This document shows positions 9,482-22,030 of a stretch of DNA of 64,000 nucleotides, one piece after another; the stretch's first letter is position 1, and each line of letters starts with the position of its first letter. The notes below the pieces were generated by a model that did no database searches, was not told where the DNA came from, and saw only the letters and a program-made list of their open reading frames with translations. The position numbers and the translations under genes were made by a program. Source of the DNA: Thereva unica (lineage: Eukaryota; Arthropoda; Insecta; Diptera; Therevidae); assembly GCA_949987705.1 (NCBI GenBank), contig OX465281.1, positions 158,982,393-159,046,392 of the forward strand, in the 5' to 3' direction.

Positions 9482-10952
9482 TGTTTAAATTTCCGTAAAA
9501 AATCTGAATCAATTGTTTTTGTTAATTTTTCCGGCACACAGCCCCACAATCCCAGCGCCCAGTGGTCAACAAAAATAAAAACTGTATAAACAAATACAAT
9601 TCTAAATTTATTAACACTTTTAACTATAAATTATAATTCATGTAAATAATTTCAAAAATACGTTATAATTCAAAAAATAGCAAGAGTAAACCGTAGATTA
9701 TATAATATAAAATTCAATTTAATATATATTCAAATAAAATCCAAATTTTTATTTTCAAGATTCACTCGAAATTTATCAACTCAAATTTTAACTAGGCAAG
9801 ATATAGAATAATATTGTAAATCACCATACCACTTGAATAAAATGCAATCAATATATATGTAAAAGGAAAGAGATCAATATTTATACACTTACCTGGTTTT
9901 AGATGGCCACAGGTTAATATAAAAGGATAATAAGGAGGATAATAGGTAGAGAATAATATGGAGCATTACTCTGGCAATGTTACATCAATATAAAACAATT
10001 ACGCAGTATATCAACCGCCATAAGGTGTAATTGTTAAAATTAGTAATGAAGTTATTATCTTATATCAATTCTCTATAAGATATAACTATTCAATGAATAC
10101 CTTGAGTCAAACTCTTCAAGGTATTTAAATTGTTAGTATAGAATTGTGATTTATATCAAAAACTCTACAAGTCACAATTACTAAAATATTACTAGTATAT
10201 CCATGTCTTATATCAAAAAACTCTACAAGACACAACTAGTAACATATGTATATGTGTTAGTATTAAATTATGTCTTGTATCAAAAAAACTCTACCAGACA
10301 TAATTAGTGGAAAATTATTAATTTAAGTTTACCAGAGTATATTTTGAAAGTAATTATTTTGGGAAAAGAATGTTAGTAGTAGTTACTAAACCGTCAGTGC
10401 TTTGAATTCTCAAAACACAAGAATAGTAACTTATGGGAATATGAGGAAATAATTACCTGCTCGGCCGGTGGCTGGAACCCAAGAGAGCGAAAAATCCGTC
10501 AAGCAACATTTTTGTTCAACTGCCGACTTGGATAACGGTGTAAACCGGTTTGTTTGATAACCACCGAAGTGGGGGATAATTATCTGTGTGTGTACGTGAT
10601 TTATTTTGGTTAATTAGTGTGACCATATTCAATTTTTTATTTGAGTAAAAATTTAAATTTTTTCGAGTGAATTTTGAATTTGTTCTAAATTAACTTAAAA
10701 AATATGACATGTTGGTGTGATGAATAATTCAAACAATTTTCACGCTGATTGCCATGCAGGGAAAGGTTAATGTTATTTTGTTGTTGTTGTTACTGTTGTA
10801 GTTTTGTGGATGCTGCTAATATTCCTCCATGTTGGGTAACTGGGTAGCTTCTTGTGTTCCTGCTATCATAACGCTGAAAGGAAATAATGTTCAAGATGCC
10901 CTACTGTGGTATGGTGATAATTGTCTACCTATCACAATTAGATTTTCAAACA
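9482..10952. repeat. Solo-LTR-like block, copy 1
   Basis: 1471 bp with ends TGTTTAAA...TTCAAACA (imperfect inverted termini, TG...CA) flanked by TCATA on both sides. This is the form expected of a solo LTR with a 5-bp target duplication. No ORF of note. It holds the stem-loop array at 10053-10306. Which retrotransposon it comes from is unknown, and no internal region is present. Confidence 0.7.
10053..10306. other. Array of five stem-loops with common loop motif
   Basis: Five consecutive inverted repeats at about 10053-10086, 10096-10125, 10133-10184, 10189-10242 and 10266-10305. Arms differ (TTATCTTATA, AATACCTTGA, AATTGTGA, ATGTCTTATA, ATTATGTCTTGTA), yet each pairs with its own partner. 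Loops share TCAA...CTC: TCAATTCTC, GTCAAACTCT, TCAAAAACTC, TCAAAAAACTC, TCAAAAAAACTC. The array recurs in all units (about 11896, 13739, 15582 and 17424). Function unknown. Confidence 0.7.
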
Positions 10953-11324
10953 TCATATCCTTTCATTTGATAACCATGTCGTGGGGGTTGTGAAGAAAAT
11001 GGTAATGCGTCCTCTTGAGGTGGCCTCGGTGGATCTAACTGTTTATTGAGTATACTATATTGCTTATTGTATTCTACTTATCACACCCTTTCATTTGATA
11101 CCAATGTCGAGGGGGTTGTGAAGAAAATGGTAATCCGCCCTCTTGAGATGACCGCCGTGGATCTAACCAGATATTGAGTATAATATATTGCTTATTGTCT
11201 TCTACTTAATATACCCTTTCAATTGATACCTATGTCGAGGTGGTGGTGAAGAAATGGTAGTCCGCCCTCTTGAGACGGCCGCCATGGATATAAAGACATA
11301 GCTTATTGTACTCTACTTATCATA

Positions 11325-12795
11325 TGTTTAAATTTCCGTAAAAAATCTGAATCAATTGTTTTTGTTAATTTTTCCGGCACACAGCCCCACAATCCCAGCG
11401 CCCAGTGGTCAACAAAAATAAAAACTGTATAAACAAATACAATTCTAAATTTATTAACACTTTTAACTATAAATTATAATTCATGTAAATAATTTCAAAA
11501 ATACGTTATAATTCAAAAAATAGCAAGAGTAAACCGTAGATTATATAATATAAAATTCAATTTAATATATATTCAAATAAAATCCAAATTTTTATTTTCA
11601 AGATTCACTCGAAATTTATCAACTCAAATTTTAACTAGGCAAGATATAGAATAATATTGTAAATCACCATACCACTTGAATAAAATGCAATCAATATATA
11701 TGTAAAAGGAAAGAGATCAATATTTATACACTTACCTGATTTTAGATGGCCACAGGTTAATATAAAAGGATAATAAGGAGGATAATAGGTAGAGAATAAT
11801 ATGGAGCATTACTCTGGCAATGTTACATCAATATAAAACAATTACGCAGTATATCAACCGCCATAAGGTGTAATTGTTAAAATTAGTAATGAAGTTATTA
11901 TCTTATATCAATTCTCTATAAGATATAACTATTCAATGAATACCTTGAGTCAAACTCTTCAAGGTATTTAAATTGTTAGTATAGAATTGTGATTTATATC
12001 AAAAACTCTACAAGTCACAATTACTAAAATATTACTAGTATATCCATGTCTTATATCAAAAAACTCTACAAGACACAACTAGTAACATATGTATATGTGT
12101 TAGTATTAAATTATGTCTTGTATCAAAAAAACTCTACCAGGCATAATTAGTGGAAAATTATTAATTTAAGTTTACCAGAGTATATTTTGAAAGTAATTAT
12201 TTTGGGAAAAGAATGTTAGTAGTAGTTACTAAACCGTCAGTGCTTTGAATTCTCAAAACACAAGAATAGTAACTTATGGGAATATGAGGAAATAATTACC
12301 TGCTCGGCCGGTGGCTGGAACCCAAGAGAGCGAAAAATCCGTCAAGCAACATTTTTGTTCAACTGCCGACTTGGATAACGGTGTAAACCGGTTTGTTTGA
12401 TAACCACCGAAGTGGGGGATAATTATCTGTGTGTGTACGTGATTTATTTTGGTTAATTAGTGTGACCATATTCAATTTTTTATTTGAGTAAAAATTTAAA
12501 TTTTTTCGAGTGAATTTTGAATTTGTTCTAAATTAACTTAAAAAATATGACATGTTGGTGTGATGAATAATTCAAACAATTTTCACGCTGATTGCCATGC
12601 AGGGAAAGGTTAATGTTATTTTGTTGTTGTTGTTACTGTTGTAGTTTTGTGGATGCTGCTAATATTCCTCCATGTTGGGTAACTGGGTAGCTTCTTGTGT
12701 TCCTGCTATCATAACGCTGAAAGGAAATAATGTTCAAGATGCCCTACTGTGGTATGGTGATAATTGTCTACCTATCACAATTAGATTTTCAAACA
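11325..12795. repeat. Solo-LTR-like block, copy 2
   Basis: Same length and ends as copy 1. Copy-specific differences include CCTGATTTTAG for CCTGGTTTTAG (about 11737) and CCAGGCATAATT for CCAGACATAATT (about 12140). Confidence 0.7.
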
Positions 12796-13167
12796 TCATA
12801 TCCTTTCATTTGATAACCATGTCGTGGGGGTTGTGAAGAAAATGGTAATGCGTCCTCTTGAGGTGGCCTCGGTGGATCTAACTGTTTATTGAGTATACTA
12901 TATCGCTTATTGTATTCTACTTATCACACCCTTTCATTTGATACCAATGTCGAGGGGGTTGTGAAGAAAATGGTAATCCGCCCTCTTGAGATGACCGCCG
13001 TGGATCTAACCAGATATTGAGTATAATATATTGCTTATTGTCTTCTACTTAATATACCCTTTCAATTGATACCTATGTCGAGGTGGTGGTGAAGAAATGG
13101 TAGTCCGCCCTCTTGAGACGGCCGCCATGGATATAAAGACATAGCTTATTGTACTCTACTTATCATA

Positions 13168-14638
13168 TGTTTAAATTTCCGTAAAAAATCTGAATCAATT
13201 GTTTTTGTTAATTTTTCCGGCACACAGCCCCACAATCCCAGCGCCCAGTGGTCAACAAAAATAAAAACTGTATAAACAAATACAATTCTAAATTTATTAA
13301 CACTTTTAACTATAAATTATAATTCATGTAAATAATTTCAAAAATACGTTATAATTCAAAAAATAGCAAGAGTAAACCGTAGATTATATAATATAAAATT
13401 CAATTTAATATATATTCAAATAAAATCCAAATTTTTATTTTCAAGATTCACTCGAAATTTATCAACTCAAATTTTAACTAGGCAAGATATAGAATAATAT
13501 TGTAAATCACCATACCACTTGAATAAAATGCAATCAATATATATGTAAAAGGAAAGAGATCAATATTTATACACTTACCTGGTTTTAGATGGCCACAGGT
13601 TAATATAAAAGGATAATAAGGAGGATAATAGGTAGAGAATAATATGGAGCATTACTCTGGCAATGTTACATCAATATAAAACAATTACGCAGTATATCAA
13701 CCGCCATAAGGTGTAATTGTTAAAATTAGTAATGAAGTTATTATCTTATATCAATTCTCTATAAGATATAACTATTCAATGAATACCTTGAGTCAAACTC
13801 TTCAAGGTATTTAAATTGTTAGTATAGAATTGTGATTTATATCAAAAACTCTACAAGTCACAATTACTAAAATATTACTAGTATATCCATGTCTTATATC
13901 AAAAAACTCTACAAGACACAACTAGTAACATATGTATATGTGTTAGTATTAAATTATGTCTTGTATCAAAAAAACTCTACCAGACATAATTAGTGGAAAA
14001 TTATTAATTTAAGTTTACCAGAGTATATTTTGAAAGTAATTATTTTGGGAAAAGAATGTTAGTAGTAGTTACTAAACCGTCAGTGCTTTGAATTCTCAAA
14101 ACACAAGAATAGTAACTTATGGGAATATGAGGAAATAATTACCTGCTCGGCCGGTGGCTGGAACCCAAGAGAGCGAAAAATCCGTCAAGCAACATTTTTG
14201 TTCAACTGCCGACTTGGATAACGGTGTAAACCGGTTTGTTTGATAACCACCGAAGTGGGGGATAATTATCTGTGTGTGTACGTGATTTATTTTGGTTAAT
14301 TAGTGTGACCATATTCAATTTTTTATTTGAGTAAAAATTTAAATTTTTTCGAGTGAATTTTGAATTTGTTCTAAATTAACTTAAAAAATATGACATGTTG
14401 GTGTGATGAATAATTCAAACAATTTTCACGCTGATTGCCATGCAGGGAAAGGTTAATGTTATTTTGTTGTTGTTGTTACTGTTGTAGTTTTGTGGATGCT
14501 GCTAATATTCCTCCATGTTGGGTAACTGGGTAGCTTCTTGTGTTCCTGCTATCATAACGCTGAAAGGAAATAATGTTCAAGATGCCCTACTGTGGTATGG
14601 TGATAATTGTCTACCTATCACAATTAGATTTTCAAACA
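13168..14638. repeat. Solo-LTR-like block, copy 3
   Basis: Same length and ends as copy 1 and nearly identical in sequence. The stem-loop array lies at about 13739-13992. Confidence 0.7.
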
Positions 14639-15010
14639 TCATATCCTTTCATTTGATAACCATGTCGTGGGGGTTGTGAAGAAAATGGTAATGCGTCCTC
14701 TTGAGGTGGCCTCGCTGGATCTAACTGTTTATTGAGTATACTATATCGCTTATTGTATTCTACTTATCACACCCTTTCATTTGATACCAATGTCGAGGGG
14801 GTTGTGAAGAAAATGGTAATCCGCCCTCTTGAGATGACCGCCGTGGATCTAACCAGATATTGAGTATAATATATTGCTTATTGTCTTCTACTTAATATAC
14901 CCTTTCAATTGATACCTATGTCGAGGTGGTGGTGAAGAAATGGTAGTCCGCCCTCTTGAGACGGCCGCCATGGATATAAAGACATAGCTTATTGTACTCT
15001 ACTTATCATA

Positions 15011-16480
15011 TGTTTAAATTTCCGTAAAAAATCTGAATCAATTGTTTTTGTTAATTTTTCCGGCACACAGCCCCACAATCCCAGCGCCCAGTGGTCAACA
15101 AAAATAAAAACTGTATAAACAAATACAATTCTAAATTTATTAACACTTTTAACTATAAATTATAATTCATGTAAATAATTTCAAAAATACGTTATAATTC
15201 AAAAAATAGCAAGAGTAAACCGTAGATTATATAATATAAAATTCAATTTAATATATATGCAAATAAAATCCAAATTTTTATTTTCAAGATTCACTCGAAA
15301 TTTATCAACTCAAATTTTAACTAGGCAAGATATAGAATAATATTGTAAATCACCATACCACTCGAATAAAATGCAATCAATATATATGTAAAAGGAAAGA
15401 GATCAATATTTATACACTTACCTGGTTTTAGATGGCCACAGGTTAATATAAAAGGATAATAAGGAGGATAATAGGTAGAGAATAATATGGAGCATTACTC
15501 TGGCAATGTTACATCAATATAAAACAATTACGCAGTATATCAACCGCCATAAGGTGTAATTGTTAAAATTAGTAATGAAGTTATTATCTTATATCAATTC
15601 TCTATAAGATATAACTATTCAATGAATACCTTGAGTCAAACTCTTCAAGGTATTTAAATTGTTAGTATAGAATTGTGATTTATATCAAAAACTCTACAAG
15701 TCACAATTACTAAAATATTACTAGTATATCCATGTCTTATATCAAAAAACTCTACAAGACACAACTAGTAACATATGTATATGTGTTAGTATTAAATTAT
15801 GTCTTGTATCAAAAAAACTCTACCAGACATAATTAGTGGAAAATTATTAATTTAAGTTTACCAGAGTATATTTTGAAAGTAATTATTTTGGGAAAAGAAT
15901 GTTAGTAGTAGTTACTAAACCGTCAGTGCTTTGAATTCTCAAAACACAAGAATAGTAACTTATGGGAATATGAGGAAATAATTACCTGCTCGGCCGGTGG
16001 CTGAACCCAAGAGAGCGAAAAATCCGTCAAGCAACATTTTTGTTCAACTGCCGACTTGGATAACGGTGTAAACCGGTTTGTTTGATAACCACCGAAGTGG
16101 GGGATAATTATCTGTGTGTGTACGTGATTTATTTTGGTTAATTAGTGTGACCATATTCAATTTTTTATTTGAGTAAAAATTTAAATTTTTTCGAGTGAAT
16201 TTTGAATTTGTTCTAAATTAACTTAAAAAATATGACATGTTGGTGTGATGAATAATTCAAACAATTTTCACGCTGATTGCCATGCAGGGAAAGGTTAATG
16301 TTATTTTGTTGTTGTTGTTACTGTTGTAGTTTTGTGGATGCTGCTAATATTCCTCCATGTTGGGTAACTGGGTAGCTTCTTGTGTTCCTGCTATCATAAC
16401 GCTGAAAGGAAATAATGTTCAAGATGCCCTACTGTGGTATGGTGATAATTGTCTACCTATCACAATTAGATTTTCAAACA
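15011..16480. repeat. Solo-LTR-like block, copy 4
   Basis: One base shorter than copy 1 (GGTGGCTGAACCC near 16000). It shares ATATATGCAAAT and CCACTCGAAT with copy 5 but not with copies 1-3. Confidence 0.7.
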
Positions 16481-16852
16481 TCATATCCTTTCATTTGATA
16501 ACCATGTCGTGGGGGTTGTGAAGAAAATGGTAATGCGTCCTCTTGAGGTGGCCTCGGTGGATCTAACTGTTTATTGAGTATACTATATCGCTTATTGTAT
16601 TCTACTTATCACACCCTTTCATTTGATACCAATGTCGAGGGGGTTGTGAAGAAAATGGTAATCCGCCCTCTTGAGATGACCGCCGTGGATCTAACCAGAT
16701 ATTGAGTATAATATATTGCTTATTGTCTTCTACTTAATATACCCTTTCAATTGATACCTATGTCGAGGTGGTGGTGAAGAAATGGTAGTCCGCCCTCTTG
16801 AGACGGCCGCCATGGATATAAAGACATAGCTTATTGTACTCTACTTATCATA

Positions 16853-18322
16853 TGTTTAAATTTCCGTAAAAAATCTGAATCAATTGTTTTTGTTAATTTT
16901 TCCGGCACACAGCCCCACAATCCCAGCGCCCAGTGGTCAACAAAAATAAAAACTGTATAAACAAATACAATTCTAAATTTATTAACACTTTTAACTATAA
17001 ATTATAATTCATGTAAATAATTTCAAAATACGTTATAATTCAAAAAATAGCAAGAGTAAACCGTAGATTATATAATATAAAATTCAATTTAATATATATG
17101 CAAATAAAATCCAAATTTTTATTTTCAAGATTCACTCGAATTTATCAACTCAAATTTTAACTAGGCAAGATATAGAATAATATTGTAAATCACCATACCA
17201 CTCGAATAAAATGCAATCAATATATATGTAAAAGGAAAGAGATCAATATTTATACACTTACCTGGTTTTAGATGGCCACAGGTTAATATAAAGAGGATAA
17301 TAAGGAGGATAATAGGTAGAGAATAATATGGAGCATTACTCTGGCAATGTTACATCAATATAAAACAATTACGCAGTATATCAACCGCCATAAGGTGTAA
17401 TTGTTAAAATTAGTAATGAAGTTATTATCTTATATCAATTCTCTATAAGATATAACTATTCAATGAATAACCTTGAGTCAAACTCTTCAAGGTATTTAAA
17501 TTGTTAGTATAGAATTGTGATTTATATCAAAAACTCTACAAGTCACAATTACTAAAATATTACTAGTATATCCATGTCTTATATCAAAAAACTCTACAAG
17601 ACACAACTAGTAACATATGTATATGTGTTAGTATTAAATTATGTCTTGTATCAAAAAAACTCTACCAGACATAATTAGTGGAAAATTATTAATTTAAGTT
17701 TACCAGAGTATATTTGAAAGTAATTATTTTGGGAAAAGAATGTTAGTAGTAGTTACTAAACCGTCAGTGCTTTGAATTCTCAAAACACAAGAATAGTAAC
17801 TTATGGGAATATGAGGAAATAATTACCTGCTCGGCCGGTGGCTGGAACCCAAGAGAGCGAAAAATCCGTCAAGCAACATTTTTGTTCAACTGCCGACTTG
17901 GATAACGGTGTAAACCGGTTTGTTTGATAACCACCGAAGTGGGGGATAATTATCTGTGTGTGTACGTGATTTATTTTGGTTAATTAGTGTGACCATATTC
18001 AATTTTTTATTTGAGTAAAAATTTAAATTTTTTCGAGTGAATTTTGAATTTGTTCTAAATTAACTTAAAAAATATGACATGTTGGTGTGATGAATAATTC
18101 AAACAATTTTCACGCTGATTGCCATGCAGGGAAAGGTTAATGTTATTTTGTTGTTGTTGTTACTGTTGTAGTTTTGTGGATGCTGCTAATATTCCTCCAT
18201 GTTGGGTAACTGGGTAGCTTCTTGTGTTCCTGCTATCATAACGCTGAAAGGAAATAATGTTCAAGATGCCCTACTGTGGTATGGTGATAATTGTCTACCT
18301 ATCACAATTAGATTTTCAAACA
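16853..18322. repeat. Solo-LTR-like block, copy 5
   Basis: The last copy, with a few extra single-base indels (for example AAAGAGGATAATAAGG near 17290). It shares diagnostic bases with copy 4. After it the array returns to satellite. Confidence 0.7.
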
Positions 18323-18570
18323 TCATATCCTTTCATTTGATAACCATGTCGTGGGGGTTGTGAAGAAAATGGTAATGCGTCCTCTTGAGGTGGCCCCGGT
18401 GGATCTAACTATTTATTGAGTATACTCTATTGCTTATTGTATTCTGCTTATCATACCCTTTCATTTGATACCCATGTCGAGGGGGTTGTGAAGAAAATGG
18501 TAATCCGCCATCTTGAGATGACCGCCGTGGATCTAACCAGATATTGAGTATAATATATTGCTTATTGTCT
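18323..18570. repeat. Satellite remnant after macro-array
   Basis: Two monomers, of types 1 and 2. The first carries the GGCCCCGGTGG and TACTCTATTGC variants otherwise seen only near 8753-8880, so it comes from the LTR-free part of the array. It stops in mid-monomer at CTTATTGTCT. Confidence 0.85.
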
Positions 18571-20396
18571 TGTAGGTAATGGGAAATTTTTTTTGAAATC
18601 ACTTTGGAGGTATTGGGAAAATTACAACTGGGGATGCGAGAAAATTTGAAAAAAAAAACGAAAAAAAAATATTTTGGGAGAGACGATTTTGGTTCTTGGA
18701 AGAAAAGAGGAGGTTTTTGTTTCGAAAAGGAGGAAGACACGGAGATTGTTTTTTGAAAAATTAGTCGGGAAGAAATCAGAGAGTTTTTTTTTGTTGGCTG
18801 GGAATTTGAATCCGAGCTTAACTGCTGCGAATAGAGATCTCTTTGCAAAGAGGAAGCCAAAAGTATAGCCTGGGCTTGAGGCGAGTTAAAGGAGCTCAGG
18901 GAAGATTTTTTTTCGGAAGCAAGACCAAGAACCTTTTCTTTGGGGATTGAATTTTGGGGTCAAATCAACTGCGTCTGTTGGAACATTGGACCTGGAGCTG
19001 TTTTGCTGAGCCTGTGTCCTCGAGGAAGAACGAGTCTTGGAAGCGTGACGAAAGAAGGCAGGGGCCTGCTTGTATTTTTGTTGTGTCGGAAGCCCCGGAT
19101 TCCAACCGGCCGGATTGCGCGTAAGTTTTGTATAACTTGTAATTAGGATTCTCGACGTCAAGCTGCTAAACAACGTGGTGGCCAGACACAGGAGGAGTTT
19201 TAGCAAGCATTGATCGTGACGGTCGGTGCCATATTTAACAGTGCGCTGCCCGACGCGACGTTAGGCGGTCATTCGCTTTATAGAGGAAGAACTTTGCGCA
19301 CCGCCCGGTCCTCACAGAAGTAACACTAAGTTCCAATTGCGGCTACCAGACTAGGAAGATTAGCGGCTGGACCTCCTCCAGTTTGGGGTGTTATTTGTTT
19401 CTGAAAGCATAATTTTTTACTTGTAATAATTCAATTCACATAGACACATTTTTGGTTAGTTTTTTTATTTAATAACATACACTTTTCAGGATTAAGTTAT
19501 TACATCTATTGATACCATAATCATTTTGATAGTCTTGGGTAACAACTTGTTAATCATATTTATAAGTTTTTTTATGAAGCTGCATATTGGTGACTCCTTG
19601 TTAGAATTTTTTTCTTTAATCTTGCGTTGCTTAATTTCTGTGATGTTTTTCGGGAATTTGTTCGTCCGTTAATTGACCCAAACGTTTGTGTTAACGTGTG
19701 TACAAAACGAGGAGTGTTGGTGCCAATACTGCGCGTTTTTTTTCCTTCTTGATCCTCAGACCAATGTATATCTATAAAAATTTTATTGTAATTTCCTTGA
19801 AATTGATCACTGAATAGAATAAAATAATATTTTTAATATCTGCCAAGGAGACCTATACTCATTTGTGAAATTGTTGCTTGTTCATTAGGTTGTTTGGCAT
19901 GTGGATTGTGCCTGTAATACACAAGATTACTAAAATATATTAAAATGATTATAAATATTATGTTCACGTATTAAATTTCTTTGGTGGAATGGTTGGGACG
20001 GGTGGCATCTCTTTTCAGGGTTCTTAAGTAGTGCCTTTTCCTTGTCAGCTGGTGGTTAACCATACTATGAGCTGGTAAGGGACCGAACTACAATGACGCG
20101 GCTCAGGTGGTGCTTGGTGAATGATGGAGGTGGAATTCAGGATTGCACAGGCACAGGTAAGTGGTGAACCAACCGCGGTAAGGCCCGGCCACACACCCCA
20201 CGACCCCCCCCCCCCCCCCGGCGAGCTAGATAACTCCGTGTGGCCGGCGTAGGAGTTCCGGAATTCGGTTTTATTTCTTATGTATGGTATTGGCTCCTTG
20301 GTCATGCTTTTCCGGGCTTATGGCTAAGGGGGTAATACCTCTCATAAGTGGCGCCCAATATTTTATCGCGCCACTATGCTATTACATAATGGCGCC
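18571..20396 (+). mobile_element. Probable long LTR of an unidentified retrotransposon
   Basis: The satellite is interrupted at 18570/18571 by sequence starting TGTAGGTAAT. The candidate end ATTACA at 20396 is followed after three bases by TGGCGCCCAACGCGGC. TGTA...TACA ends and a Lys-type primer site fit an LTR of about 1.83 kb. No second LTR or gag is visible before the N gap, so this stays a proposal. Small ORFs here (18405-18860, 18886-19206) match nothing I know. A run of 16 or so C lies near 20204-20219. Confidence 0.4.
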
Positions 20397-20399
20397 CAA

Positions 20400-20417
20400 C
20401 GCGGCTTTTAAAGCCCG
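20400..20417 (+). promoter_or_regulatory. Primer-binding-site-like sequence (tRNA-Lys type)
   Basis: TGGCGCCCAACGCGGC resembles the TGGCGCCCAACG primer site of elements primed by tRNA-Lys. A shorter TGGCGCCCAA also occurs at about 20349, so the true site is not certain. Confidence 0.45.
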
Positions 20418-20540
20418 GTAACTGTCCTACACGGACCTTGCAGTTAAAATTTTTCTGGTGTTTAGTACCACTTGTGCCTTCACGGACAATGTTTGATTTT
20501 TTTTAGTTTATGGTTCACCACATTTACCAAGCGTTCGCTG

Positions 20541-20740
20541 NNNNNNNNNNNNNNNNNNNNNNNNNNNNNNNNNNNNNNNNNNNNNNNNNNNNNNNNNNNN
20601 NNNNNNNNNNNNNNNNNNNNNNNNNNNNNNNNNNNNNNNNNNNNNNNNNNNNNNNNNNNNNNNNNNNNNNNNNNNNNNNNNNNNNNNNNNNNNNNNNNNN
20701 NNNNNNNNNNNNNNNNNNNNNNNNNNNNNNNNNNNNNNNN
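20541..20740. other. Assembly gap (200 N)
   Basis: Two hundred undetermined bases. The sequence on the two sides is unrelated, so the internal part of any element starting before the gap is not recoverable here. Confidence 1.
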
Positions 20741-21338
20741 ATTTCACCCCTTTAGGGGATGAATTTCGAAAAATCGCTTCTTAGTGAATGTCCACGTCAT
20801 TATACAGATGCATTGTCAAAATTTCAGCCGTTTAGTTCCAGCGGTTTAGGTTAACTCTATTTAACCCCCTTAGGGAATAAATTTCAAAAAATCGCTCCTA
20901 ACTGGATGTCCACGTTATTATAGTGACGCACGGTCAAAATTAAAGGCCTTCAGCTTCAGCAGGATGGGTTAACCCCATTTCACCCCCTTAGGGAATGAAT
21001 TTCGCAAAATCGCTTCTTAGTGGATGTCCACGTCATTAAGGGGATGCACTGTCAAAATTTCAGCCCTATAGCTCCAGCGGTTTGGGTAAACCTCATTTGA
21101 ATCCCTTAAGGGATGAATTTCGAAAAATCGCTTTATAGTGGATTTCCACGCATTATAGGGATGCACTGTCAAAATTTCAGCCCTATAACTTGTTTATGCA
21201 CTGTCGAAATTTCAGCCCTATAACTTGTTTATGCACTGTCAAAATTTCAGCCCTATAGCTTTAGCGGTTTGGATAAACCCCATTTCACCCCCTTAGGGGA
21301 TGAATTTCGAAAAATCGCTTTTTAGTGGATGTTCACGT
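20741..21338. repeat. Diverged tandem repeat of about 118 bp
   Basis: Units begin ATTTCACCCCCTTAGGGGATG at 20741, 20859 and onward. Each continues with AAAAATCGCTTCTTAGTGG, TCCACGTCATTATAGGG and ATGCACTGTCAAAATTTCAG. The fourth unit contains an internal duplication of GCACTGTC...TATAACTTGTTTAT. The same repeat resumes at 27269 beyond LINE-A. Confidence 0.85.
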
Positions 21339-21410
21339 CATGTCATTCAAGAGTTAACCCTTCTAGCACAGAAGGCGCACTTTTCAGCTAAGCATGAAAA
21401 TCTATTTATA

Positions 21411-21523
<113 letters not shown>

Positions 21524-22030
21524 TTTCCCTTCTAACACAGAAGGCGCACTTCCCAGCAGGGCTGAGAAATATTTACCACTACCGTGGCTCAGCTGAGACA
21601 TGCAAACATAAAAGATTAAGTACCAATAAAAATTGCATGCAAAACACATAAACAGTCATGAGACAACAAATAGCTTCCTTTTAAGCAGGTCTTTGTTAGT
21701 GCTCACGCTAAAAACATTAATATTTTTATTTATATTAATGAACATGCGATTAACAGGCTCAAATCGGCCATAATTGGTGTTAGAGGAGTTGATGTGTGAG
21801 AGCGGTGGTCCTCTCAGATTGTATCGGCTCTCTCTAAACGACGCACGGCGCCTTAGAAAACCTGAGTCGACACGTCCATTAAGAAGCTGGTGGACGAAAA
21901 CAACATCGGCCACCTCACGACGCTTGTGGAAAGTGTTTAAGTTGAGTTACTTAAGTCGGTGTTCATATGGTGGAAGTATTAAAGGGTCTTCCCAAGGAAG
22001 GTGATTCAATGCGAATCGAACGAACCTACG

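Larger units (their letters stand above)
9477..18327. repeat. Macro-satellite of about 1.84-kb units (solo LTR plus three monomers)
   Basis: The sequence ATGTTTAAATTTCCG recurs at 9481, 11324, 13167, 15010 and 16852, a period of 1843 (last 1842). Each unit is a 1.47-kb block followed by about 372 bp of the satellite trimer. The junctions are TCATA|TGTTTAAA and TTCAAACA|TCATA, whereas uninterrupted satellite (around 8747-8753) reads through a single TCATA. Units differ by only a few substitutions and single-base indels. An insertion in the satellite followed by local amplification explains this. Confidence 0.9.

Noticed and set aside
9482..18322. CRISPR-like repeat-spacer array
   Set aside because: The units are nearly identical throughout, including the parts between satellite monomers, and the genome is eukaryotic; no variable spacers.
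18405..19206. Minus-strand ORFs of 151 and 106 codons
   Set aside because: No recognisable domain; they overlap satellite and the probable LTR, with biased low-complexity composition.
20472..20762. ORFs crossing the N gap
   Set aside because: Made of undetermined bases.
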